NCBI GenBank assembly: GCA_021162905.1 | Contig: JAGGXT010000028.1 | Span: 1-5,851 of the forward strand | DNA: 5,851 bases | Direction: 5' to 3' | From: Candidatus Odinarchaeota archaeon | GTDB taxonomy: Archaea > Asgardarchaeota > JAGGXT01 | Shown here: positions 1 to 5,500 of the stretch, in pieces | Layout: each line of letters starts with the position of its first letter | Numbering within the stretch: position 1 is the stretch's first letter | Made by a program: the position numbers and the translations under genes | Notes under the pieces: model-generated | What the model saw: the letters and a program-made list of their open reading frames with translations, nothing else | Told to the model about the DNA's origin: nothing | The model's database searches: none

Positions 1-335
1 CGTTTTTAGCAACATTATATTTTATTGCACTCGTAGATATTATGGGTATCCCACCATTTGGTTGTTTCTTTAGTAAGGTCTTTATCATATTATCTGGATT
101 TTCACAATTTCTCAGTTGGTGGGGGCCAGTCTCAGCTACGATTGCTCTTATCTTGGAAATATTATGTTTCATATGGTTTCTTAGAATACTTCAGTATGCA
201 CTTATGGGAAACCCATCTCAAGTTATGCTAGAGATAAAGAGACCACCATTATCCATGTATATTGGATTAATTATACTGGCAATCTTGTGTGCAATCTCGG
301 GGATACTTTCTATGTATTTTGTAGGGGGCATTTAG
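1..335 (+). CDS. Antiporter-like membrane subunit of group 4 [NiFe] hydrogenase (MrpD/NuoN/HyfF-like), C-terminal part only
   Basis: This is the 3' end of a gene entering from the left; the frame is open from base 3 with no stop and ends at TAG 333-335, giving about 110 residues. The visible part is hydrophobic, with about three membrane helices, and carries the GIPPF-x-CFxSK motif that marks the C-terminal third of proton-pumping NuoL/M/N and MrpD-family subunits. The same motif and a CFIWFxRIL segment recur in the complete antiporter gene at 3453-4907, so the two are paralogues. The family forms ion channels in the membrane arm of complex I, Mrp antiporters and group 4 hydrogenases. Its position immediately before the NuoC-D fusion matches HyfF in the hyfFGHI order. 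Methionine codon 42-44 lies inside the conserved motif and is not a start. The functional half with the TM5 Glu and TM7 Lys lies outside the window, so activity cannot be judged. Confidence 0.9.
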   Translation, partial: FLATLYFIALVDIMGIPPFGCFFSKVFIILSGFSQFLSWWGPVSATIALILEILCFIWFLRILQYALMGNPSQVMLEIKRPPLSMYIGLIILAILCAISGILSMYFVGGI

Positions 336-336
336 C

Positions 337-2040
337 GTGAATAAAATAAGTGAGCTTGAAGATAGGATTAAGCGTGAAATAGGAAATTTAATAATGAATA
401 TAGAAAAGCCATATCCTAATCAAATATATCTACATGTTAAAAGGTCAAATTTACTCGAAGTATGCTCATATGTATTCTATAAGCTAGGTGGATTTCTTTC
501 TACTATGGTTGGTACTGATGAGAGAAACCTATGTAGTATGTTTACATTGCGCTATGTCTTCTCTATAGAAGATGTAGATATATATGACAGTGATGATGAA
601 AAACCATGGGTGATTGTCTCAACAGAAATTCCACCAGATGACCCCACGTTTCCTTCAGTCACTCCAAAAATACCCTCCGCAGTATGGTACGAGCGTGAAG
701 TCAGAGACTTGTTGGGACTTGAGCCCGTAGGACATCCCGATCCGCGTAGATTAGTACTACCTGATGATTGGCCTGAAGGTGTTTATCCACTAAGGAAAGA
801 GTATAAACATGACATTAGACCTCCAAGTATTCCTGAAAAATATGAGTTTAAGCCTGAAACCAAAGGCGAAAAAATAATCCAAGTACCCATAGGTCCGGTT
901 CATGCAGCAGTAGATGAACCAGCTCAGTTTAGGGTTTTTCTCGATGGTGAAAAAGTTGTTGACTTGGATTACAGAATGTTTTATATATACCGAGGAATAG
1001 AAAAAATCTCTGAAAGCAGACTAACTTATAATCAAGTACCATTTATTGCTGAAAGGATTTGTGGAATTTGTGGTAACGCACATTCATGCTGTTATTGTCA
1101 AGCAGTTGAGCAAGCGATGAGGATAAATGTGCCTGAGAGAGCTAAATATATTCGAACCATAATGCTCGAAATAGAGCGACTGCACAGCCATCTCTTGTGG
1201 TTAGGTATTGCTTGTCACCTAGCAGCATTTGATTGGGGGTTTATGGAGTTCTTTAAAGTTAGAGAGACAATAATGTATCTGGCTGAAATACTATCTGGCG
1301 GTAGGAAAACCTATGGTATAAATATTATTGGTGGAGTAAGGAGAGATATTACTGAGAAAAGAGCAGAAAAAGCACTTAAAATGTTAAATGAATTTGAGGA
1401 GGAATATAAAAAAGTTCTTGATACTGTTGTTAGCACATCTACATTTATTAAACGTGTAAAGGATGTAGGCGTGTTACCTAAAGAAGTTGCCAGAAAAACA
1501 AGTGTTGTTGGTCCAGTAGCACGAGGGTCGGGAATTAAAAGAGATACGAGAAAAGATCATCCTTATGCGTCTTATGATGAAATAGACTTTAAAGTTCCAA
1601 CCTATGATGATGGAGATGTACTTTCAAGGGCTTTAGTTCGAGCTGAAGAGGTTTTGGAATCAATCAATATAATTAGGCAAGCTATAGAAAACATGCCCAG
1701 CGGCCCTATAATTACTGACGAAAAAGAGTATATAAACTATGCAAAAGGATTGGGGGCTGTCGAGGCTCCTAGGGGAGAAGATGTTCATTTTGTTATATTA
1801 GGTCCTCTTAGTAAGGTTTATAGACACCGAATAAGGGCTTCGACCTATAATAACTGGCCTGTGGTACCATATATGTGCCGTGGTTATACTCTGGCTGACG
1901 TACCATTAATAATTGCCAGTATTGACCCATGCTATAGTTGCACTGAAAGGGTCTTACTTATAGATGTTAAAACTGGTAGTCGTAAGAATATTTCTTATGA
2001 CTACTTACTAAATTTGTGTCGAAAAGGTGGTAGGTTGTGA
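337..2040 (+). CDS. Group 4 [NiFe] hydrogenase large subunit, NuoC-NuoD fusion (HycE/HyfG-like)
   Basis: Catalytic subunit carrying the NiFe centre for proton reduction or H2 oxidation, on the cytoplasmic arm of a membrane-bound complex. It has 567 aa, close to E. coli HycE. Residues about 1-170 are the NuoC-like domain, with ERE at 119-121, GHPDPRR at 132-138 and PLRKE at 151-155. Residues from about 183 are the NuoD-like domain, beginning with PIGPVH. Both nickel-binding motifs are intact: ERICGICG (C242, C245) and DPCYSCTER (C532, C535). Complex I NuoD lacks these pairs, so this is a hydrogenase. By analogy with HycE, a HycI-type endopeptidase should cut after R538 and release a 29-residue tail; that protease is not in the window. 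The start is GTG 337, one base after the upstream stop, with a G-run (324-328) as SD 8 nt away. Unusually, extra cysteines C251, C252 and C254 follow the first motif. The end overlaps the next gene by GTGA. Confidence 0.96.
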   Translation: MNKISELEDRIKREIGNLIMNIEKPYPNQIYLHVKRSNLLEVCSYVFYKLGGFLSTMVGTDERNLCSMFTLRYVFSIEDVDIYDSDDEKPWVIVSTEIPPDDPTFPSVTPKIPSAVWYEREVRDLLGLEPVGHPDPRRLVLPDDWPEGVYPLRKEYKHDIRPPSIPEKYEFKPETKGEKIIQVPIGPVHAAVDEPAQFRVFLDGEKVVDLDYRMFYIYRGIEKISESRLTYNQVPFIAERICGICGNAHSCCYCQAVEQAMRINVPERAKYIRTIMLEIERLHSHLLWLGIACHLAAFDWGFMEFFKVRETIMYLAEILSGGRKTYGINIIGGVRRDITEKRAEKALKMLNEFEEEYKKVLDTVVSTSTFIKRVKDVGVLPKEVARKTSVVGPVARGSGIKRDTRKDHPYASYDEIDFKVPTYDDGDVLSRALVRAEEVLESINIIRQAIENMPSGPIITDEKEYINYAKGLGAVEAPRGEDVHFVILGPLSKVYRHRIRASTYNNWPVVPYMCRGYTLADVPLIIASIDPCYSCTERVLLIDVKTGSRKNISYDYLLNLCRKGGRL

Positions 2041-2744
2041 CACTTAAAAATATATTAAAAATTATAAAGGAAAAAGGTACTGTAACTTTAGCTTATCCCT
2101 TTGAACCTGAAGAGGTTCCAGAAGATTTTAGGGGAAAACCTATAATAAATCCAGATATTTGTATGGGTTGTGGTGCGTGTGCTAATGTTTGTCCTCCTGA
2201 TGCCATAATGGTGTTTGATGATTTTGAAAAGGGCACTAAGGTTTGGAGAATATTTTATGGTAGATGTATTTTTTGTGGAAGATGTGAAGAAGCCTGTCCA
2301 ATTGGTGCTATTAAGCAAAGCGAAGAATTTGAGTTGGCTTCAAAAAGTAGGGAAGATTTGGAGTCTATTGTTATTACACCCCTAGCAAAATGTGATATAT
2401 GTGGAAGATATTTTATTATTAGTGAAAGAGAGATAAAACAAGCATTAGAGATAACAAAAGCCTCAAAGACAATACCTCCATCGATTCTTGAACTAATTGA
2501 GAATGGCGTTGAATGTCCAACTTGTAAGCGTAAGAAAACAGTTTTATCCTTTGTTAGGGCATTAAAACCTTTCGAATCTGAAAAATTAGAGAGCATACCA
2601 TCAGCCACGGCAGTTAATCTAGTAAGGGAAAAATTAACATTTCACAGTTCATTGGGCAAGAAAGGAGAATATACAAATCCTAGAGAAGATGATATCAAGG
2701 GAGTGGGACAAAATGAAGGAAAAACTAAAGAAAAAAGCATATGA
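2037..2744 (+). CDS. Ferredoxin-type electron-transfer subunit with two [4Fe-4S] motifs (HycF/HyfH/NuoI-like) and a CxxC-CxxC C-terminal module
   Basis: Carries electrons between the donor and the hydrogenase small subunit. Two classic [4Fe-4S] motifs are visible: C42-x2-C45-x2-C48-x3-C52 with a following proline, and C77-x2-C80-x2-C83-x3-C87-P. A third module has C119-x2-C122 and C160-x2-C163, separated by a charged helical stretch; this looks like a zinc-ribbon or rubredoxin-like knuckle. HycF/HyfH proteins are recalled to have a comparable CxxC pair region, but I cannot verify this here. At 235 aa it is longer than bacterial HycF (about 180 aa); the extra length is a hydrophilic, Lys/Glu-rich tail from about residue 175. 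The start is GTG 2037, overlapping the previous stop as GTGA, with GGTGG at 2026-2030 as a well-placed SD. The 3' end overlaps the small-subunit gene. The Fe-S subunit assignment is sure; the metal bound by the C-terminal cysteines is inferred. Confidence 0.93.
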   Translation: MTLKNILKIIKEKGTVTLAYPFEPEEVPEDFRGKPIINPDICMGCGACANVCPPDAIMVFDDFEKGTKVWRIFYGRCIFCGRCEEACPIGAIKQSEEFELASKSREDLESIVITPLAKCDICGRYFIISEREIKQALEITKASKTIPPSILELIENGVECPTCKRKKTVLSFVRALKPFESEKLESIPSATAVNLVREKLTFHSSLGKKGEYTNPREDDIKGVGQNEGKTKEKSI

Positions 2745-3456
2745 AGTACTAAAAAGATCGGTTTATGTGCTAAGAGTAGATACGGGATCATGTAATGGTT
2801 GCGAAATAGAAATTTATAATGCATTCACACCCTATTTCGATATTGAGAGATTTGGTGTGAGATTAGTATATTCGCCTAGGTTGGCAGATGTTTTACTTGT
2901 AACAGGTCCAGTTACCAGACAATTTGTACCTATACTAAAAGCAGTGTATGAGGCTATACCTAAGCCATGTATTGTTGTAGCTTGTGGGGCTTGCGCTTGT
3001 GGTGGGGGAATATGGTATGATAGTCATTCAATAATGGGTGGGGTGGATAAGCTAATTCCAGTAGATGTCTATATCCCGGGATGTCCACCTAGGCCTCAAT
3101 CGATACTTTATGGTATGTTAGTTGCTTTAGATGTTTTAGCTCAAAAAATTGAAAGAGAAGAGGCCATTGCAAATTCCAGTACCTATAAACCAGAATTCTC
3201 AAATTTTGAAGGTATAATTGATAATTGGGAACTTTACAAAGCACTAAAATTTGAACTTCATAGATATCTTGGATATAGATTTGGTAATAGAGTTTTAGAG
3301 GACTTATTGAAACTTTCAAAGGAATGTAGTAATATTGATGAGTTTATAGAAAAAGCTGAAATGAAAATTCAAGAGAAATATAATGATCCAAGAGTAACCG
3401 AGGCTGTTAAGTTTTCATGTCTAAAACTTAAAGATGTTAAGGAAGTGATTACATGA
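2713..3456 (+). CDS. Group 4 [NiFe] hydrogenase small subunit, NuoB-like (HycG/HyfI-like)
   Basis: Holds the [4Fe-4S] cluster proximal to the NiFe site and links the ferredoxin subunit to the large subunit. Numbered from ATG 2713 (247 aa), the ligand motifs are DTGSCNGCE (C27, C30), GACACGGG (C94, with an additional C91 and C96 nearby) and PGCPPRP (C124). This is the CxxC...C...GCPPRP pattern of group 4 hydrogenase small subunits; complex I NuoB has adjacent cysteines instead of CxxC. Residues about 150-247 form a charged, mainly helical extension without an obvious cluster motif. Small subunits such as EchC lack it, whereas HycG has a similar total length (about 255 aa). I chose ATG 2713 because GGGAG (2699-2703) lies 9 nt upstream. 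An in-frame ATG at 2689 would add 8 residues but has no clear SD. The gene overlaps the ferredoxin gene by 32 nt and its stop overlaps the next start as ATGA. Confidence 0.95.
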   Translation: MKEKLKKKAYEVLKRSVYVLRVDTGSCNGCEIEIYNAFTPYFDIERFGVRLVYSPRLADVLLVTGPVTRQFVPILKAVYEAIPKPCIVVACGACACGGGIWYDSHSIMGGVDKLIPVDVYIPGCPPRPQSILYGMLVALDVLAQKIEREEAIANSSTYKPEFSNFEGIIDNWELYKALKFELHRYLGYRFGNRVLEDLLKLSKECSNIDEFIEKAEMKIQEKYNDPRVTEAVKFSCLKLKDVKEVIT

Positions 3457-4907
3457 TGGATCCTTTATTGTTTTTTACTATTGCGGCTATAATTATACCT
3501 ATTATCTTCAGCCTCTTAGTATTTAATAGCAAGAGGGCATATAACTTATCTGTAGTTGCCTCACTGATATCATTTTTATGTGTATTATGTATTACATACC
3601 TATTCTTGTTCAGCTATGGTGCAATATCTCATGAATATGAAGTGATATATTATCGAGGTATAGAACTTGGTTTTGTAATCGACACTCTAAGTGTACTAAT
3701 TAGCTTTATGGTCGCATTTAACGGCCTAGCTACAATAGTTTTTTCAAAATACTACATGTCCCCTCTAAATAAAGAACATCCAATAAAATTTGAAAAAACA
3801 ATAAGATTCTATGGTTTTCTTCTTATTTTCGAAAGCTCCGCTTTAGGATTTATATATTCATCAACATTGCTTTCAATGATTATATTTTTTGAATTAACAA
3901 GTATATGTTCTTTCTTTCTCATAGGCTACTATGGTACACCAGAGTCCAGAAAAGCAAGTTTTGAAGCACTCATAGTAACACATATCGCAGCTATGGGCTT
4001 ATATGTAGCTGCAGGTATAACATATGCATATACTGGCAGTCTTAATGTTGTAGCAATTAAAAGTCTTCCCGAACTAATGAAAACAGTCACGCTATTATGT
4101 CTACTAGTAGCTGCTATGGGTAAATCTGCTCAAGTACCAACTCATACGTGGCTTCCACATGCTATGGTTGCCCCTACACCCGTTTCAGCCTACTTACACG
4201 CAGCAGCTATGGTTAAATTAGGAGTTTATCTAATGTTAAGAGTATACATTGAAGTAGGATTTACGCAAATTGTCACAATTGCTTGCCTAGTAGTAGGTTT
4301 AATTTCAATGATGTATGGGTGCATAATGTACTTCCCGCAGCGTGATCTAAAGAGACTCTTAGCTTATTCTACAATAACACAACTATCGTATATATTAACA
4401 GGAGTTGGTATAGCTTCTTTAGGATCCTCACTAGCATTACAAGGAGCTGCATTACATATATTTAATCATGGATTTGCTAAAGAATTATTTTTCTTGACCG
4501 CTGGTCTGATCTCGTATTCCACTGGTACTAGACTGCTCAACGAAATAAGTGGTCTGAAGAAAATAAAAGGAGCTGCAGTAGGTTTCATTGTAGCTGCGAT
4601 GTCAATAACAGGTATTCCACCATTTAACTGTTTTTGGAGCAAGATATCAATAATAATAGGTGGTTATCAAACAGGAACATTAGTAGGTATAATTGCATCC
4701 ACAATAATTCTTTTTGAGTCTTTAATATGTTTCATATGGTTCTTTAGGATACTAACACAGTGCATAATGGGAAAGCCATCAGAGAGAGTCGAAAAAGCAC
4801 AAGAAGTACCCAACTCAATGAAGCTTGTCATATATTCGTTAGTCTTATTCACGCTGATATCACCTATAATAGCTGGGCCATTCTTAAGATTACTTATAAA
4901 TCCCTAA
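3453..4907 (+). CDS. Proton/ion-translocating antiporter-like membrane subunit (MrpD/NuoL/HyfD-HyfF family)
   Basis: Complete 484-aa polytopic membrane protein, about 14 predicted helices, of the proton_antipo_M (PF00361) type that couples redox chemistry to ion movement. Key family residues are visible: Glu147 in FELTS (TM5), Lys224 in GKSAQVPTHTWLP (TM7), the APTPVSAYLHAAAMVK segment with H249 and K255, Lys343 in NHGFAKELFF, and the GIPPFNCFWSK motif near the C-terminus. The half-channel residues therefore look intact. The length fits MrpD or HyfD/HyfF better than HycC (about 608 aa) or HyfB (about 670 aa); no long lateral C-terminal helix is present. The start is ATG 3453 in an ATGA overlap with the small-subunit stop; a second ATG at 3456 is equally possible, and GGAAGTGA (3441-3448) serves as SD for either. 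It is a paralogue of the partial antiporter at the left edge. Whether it moves H+ or Na+ cannot be told from sequence. Confidence 0.95.
   Translation: MMDPLLFFTIAAIIIPIIFSLLVFNSKRAYNLSVVASLISFLCVLCITYLFLFSYGAISHEYEVIYYRGIELGFVIDTLSVLISFMVAFNGLATIVFSKYYMSPLNKEHPIKFEKTIRFYGFLLIFESSALGFIYSSTLLSMIIFFELTSICSFFLIGYYGTPESRKASFEALIVTHIAAMGLYVAAGITYAYTGSLNVVAIKSLPELMKTVTLLCLLVAAMGKSAQVPTHTWLPHAMVAPTPVSAYLHAAAMVKLGVYLMLRVYIEVGFTQIVTIACLVVGLISMMYGCIMYFPQRDLKRLLAYSTITQLSYILTGVGIASLGSSLALQGAALHIFNHGFAKELFFLTAGLISYSTGTRLLNEISGLKKIKGAAVGFIVAAMSITGIPPFNCFWSKISIIIGGYQTGTLVGIIASTIILFESLICFIWFFRILTQCIMGKPSERVEKAQEVPNSMKLVIYSLVLFTLISPIIAGPFLRLLINP
4893..4900 (+). promoter_or_regulatory. Possible internal TATA box before the small unknown gene
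   Basis: The sequence CTTATAAA matches the archaeal box A pattern and overlaps the last codons of the antiporter gene. Initiation about 25-28 nt downstream would fall near 4922-4926, just before the GAGGTG SD of the next gene. AT-rich coding sequence gives such matches by chance, so this is only a candidate; co-transcription with the hydrogenase genes is equally possible. Confidence 0.25.
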
Positions 4908-4937
4908 TTTTTCATAATTGATTTAGAGGTGCCCAAC

Positions 4938-5246
4938 TTGAAAATTGAAATATATTCCTTTCTAAGCAGGTCTACATTAATTGATGAAAATACATTAAAT
5001 ATCGTGGACGATTTTTTAATTAGAATAGCTCATGATGAGTCAATTTATGATGTTTTAGTTAAAATATATGAAGGGCATTTAGATGATATAATCAACAAAC
5101 TTAATGATGATGAGTTAGCAAAACTAAAACGCTACCATTATTTGGTTTTAAAGAAAAATGATGCAAGAAAAATATTAAAGGCCATAAATAAAGAAACTCA
5201 AAGTCACGATTTAAAATATATAGTAATTAAAGTTGCAAACAAATAA
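4938..5246 (+). CDS. Small helical protein of unknown function downstream of the hydrogenase operon
   Basis: I do not recognise this protein. It is 102 aa from TTG 4938, rich in Asp, Lys, Ile and Leu, soluble, without cysteines, signal peptide or membrane helix, and it reads as several amphipathic helices, with acidic residues in the first two thirds and basic residues in the last third. Start choice: GAGGTG at 4926-4931 is a perfect SD 6 nt before TTG 4938. The alternative GTG at 4929 lies inside that SD and has no SD of its own, so TTG is preferred; the GTG start would give 105 aa. It sits 30 nt after the antiporter gene on the same strand and ends in tandem stops (TAATAA). It does not resemble HycI protease (no Gly/Asp nickel-site motifs), HypC (no MCLxxP start) or HypA (no zinc cysteines). 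A role linked to the hydrogenase is possible from position only. Confidence 0.7.
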   Translation: MKIEIYSFLSRSTLIDENTLNIVDDFLIRIAHDESIYDVLVKIYEGHLDDIINKLNDDELAKLKRYHYLVLKKNDARKILKAINKETQSHDLKYIVIKVANK

Positions 5247-5275
5247 TAAAAAACAAATAGCTTTCCCTGGAATGC

Positions 5276-5290
5276 CTTTATATAAAAATA
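5276..5290 (+). promoter_or_regulatory. TATA-box-like element in the intergenic region
   Basis: CTTTATATAAAAATA contains TTTATATA, the best match to the archaeal TATA consensus in the window. It is 30 nt after the tandem stops of the previous gene. A transcript starting about 25 nt downstream (near 5306-5310) would have a leader of about 185 nt before the TTG start at 5493, unusually long for archaea. It might instead drive an unrecognised RNA, or be a chance match in AT-rich DNA. The core is nearly palindromic, so direction is uncertain. Confidence 0.35.
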
Positions 5291-5400
5291 GTTGTTTACA
5301 TGAACTTAACAATCATCATCCGATCACTGACGTAATGACTTAAGAAATTTCTATTCCTTTTGACTTAGAATGGAGAGCAAAAAAGTAAAAAGATTTTCTG

Positions 5401-5416
5401 AGAAAAATACATATAG
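5401..5416 (+). promoter_or_regulatory. Candidate BRE/TATA promoter for the exported-protein gene
   Basis: A purine-rich AGAAAAA stretch (BRE-like) is followed by TACATATA. Initiation about 25 nt downstream, near 5436-5440, would give a leader of roughly 55 nt that contains the whole nested hairpin and the SD. A competing element, TTTATA at 5435-5440, would start transcription near 5464 and cut off most of the left hairpin arm. Sequence alone does not decide between them. Confidence 0.3.
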
Positions 5417-5455
5417 AAAAACTTATGTTATGGGTTTATACACGTAATGTTCAAA

Positions 5456-5500
5456 GTTCTCAAAGCTCTCATCACAAGAGAGGTGAAAGCCTTTGAGAAC
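5456..5500 (+). promoter_or_regulatory. Nested inverted repeat enclosing the SD and TTG start of the exported-protein gene
   Basis: The arms GTTCTCAAAG (5456-5465) and CTTTGAGAAC (5491-5500) are perfectly complementary over 10 bp. Directly inside, CTCTC (5466-5470) pairs with GAGAG (5478-5482) around the 7-nt loop ATCACAA. In RNA this stacks as a two-part stem with an 8-nt bulge (5483-5490) on the 3' side. The inner stem takes the first three bases of the GAGGTGA SD (5480-5486), the bulge holds the rest, and the outer 3' arm buries the TTG start codon (5493-5495). This geometry fits translation control by start-site occlusion, perhaps temperature or ligand dependent. As DNA it could equally be a dyad operator. 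The repeat is directly visible; the function is inferred. Confidence 0.5.
5480..5486 (+). promoter_or_regulatory. Shine-Dalgarno site deciding the TTG 5493 start
   Basis: GAGGTGA is a full match to the archaeal 16S rRNA anti-SD region and lies 6 nt before TTG 5493. It is what identifies this non-ATG start, since no ATG lies near the beginning of the signal peptide. The next in-frame candidate, GTG 5544, would remove most of the hydrophobic segment. Confidence 0.75.

Larger units (their letters stand above)
5247..5492. other. Intergenic region with no supported gene
   Basis: A stretch of about 246 nt separates the small unknown gene from the exported-protein gene. I see only very short ORFs (11 codons at 5300, 25 codons at 5370-5444), neither with a SD site. 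No tRNA-like cloverleaf, CRISPR repeat or transposon end is visible. It contains candidate TATA elements at 5276-5290, 5401-5416 and 5435-5440, a pyrimidine-rich run (5348-5360) that might act as a weak archaeal terminator, and, at its right end, the left arm of a nested inverted repeat. Confidence 0.6.

Noticed and set aside
2088..2318. Minus-strand ORF of 76 codons opposite the ferredoxin gene
   Set aside because: It lies fully within a clearly coding plus-strand gene with intact Fe-S motifs, has no recognisable domain, and is a shadow frame. The same holds for the minus-strand ORFs at 2255-2608, 2642-2824, 3089-3319 and 4667-4852.
2689..2712. ATG 2689 as start of the small subunit
   Set aside because: No clear SD precedes it, whereas ATG 2713 has GGGAG 9 nt upstream, and the extra 8 residues precede the conserved domain.
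337..4907. Interpretation as complex I / F420H2 dehydrogenase (Fpo/Nuo) genes
   Set aside because: Both CxxC nickel-ligand pairs of the large subunit are kept and the small subunit has CxxC in place of the adjacent cysteines of NuoB, which identifies a [NiFe] hydrogenase.
4908..4912. T5 run right after the antiporter stop as a terminator
   Set aside because: Only five T residues, no supporting stem, and the next gene begins 30 nt later on the same strand; read-through is at least as likely.
5313..5330. C-box-like GATGATGA on the minus strand with nearby CTGA on the plus strand, considered as a C/D box sRNA
   Set aside because: The C and D boxes would be on opposite strands and no matching D, C' or D' boxes occur at proper spacing on either strand.
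5370..5447. Micro-ORF of 25 codons with basic residues
   Set aside because: It has no SD, no recognised similarity, and such ORFs are expected by chance; it might be a gene remnant but nothing supports that.
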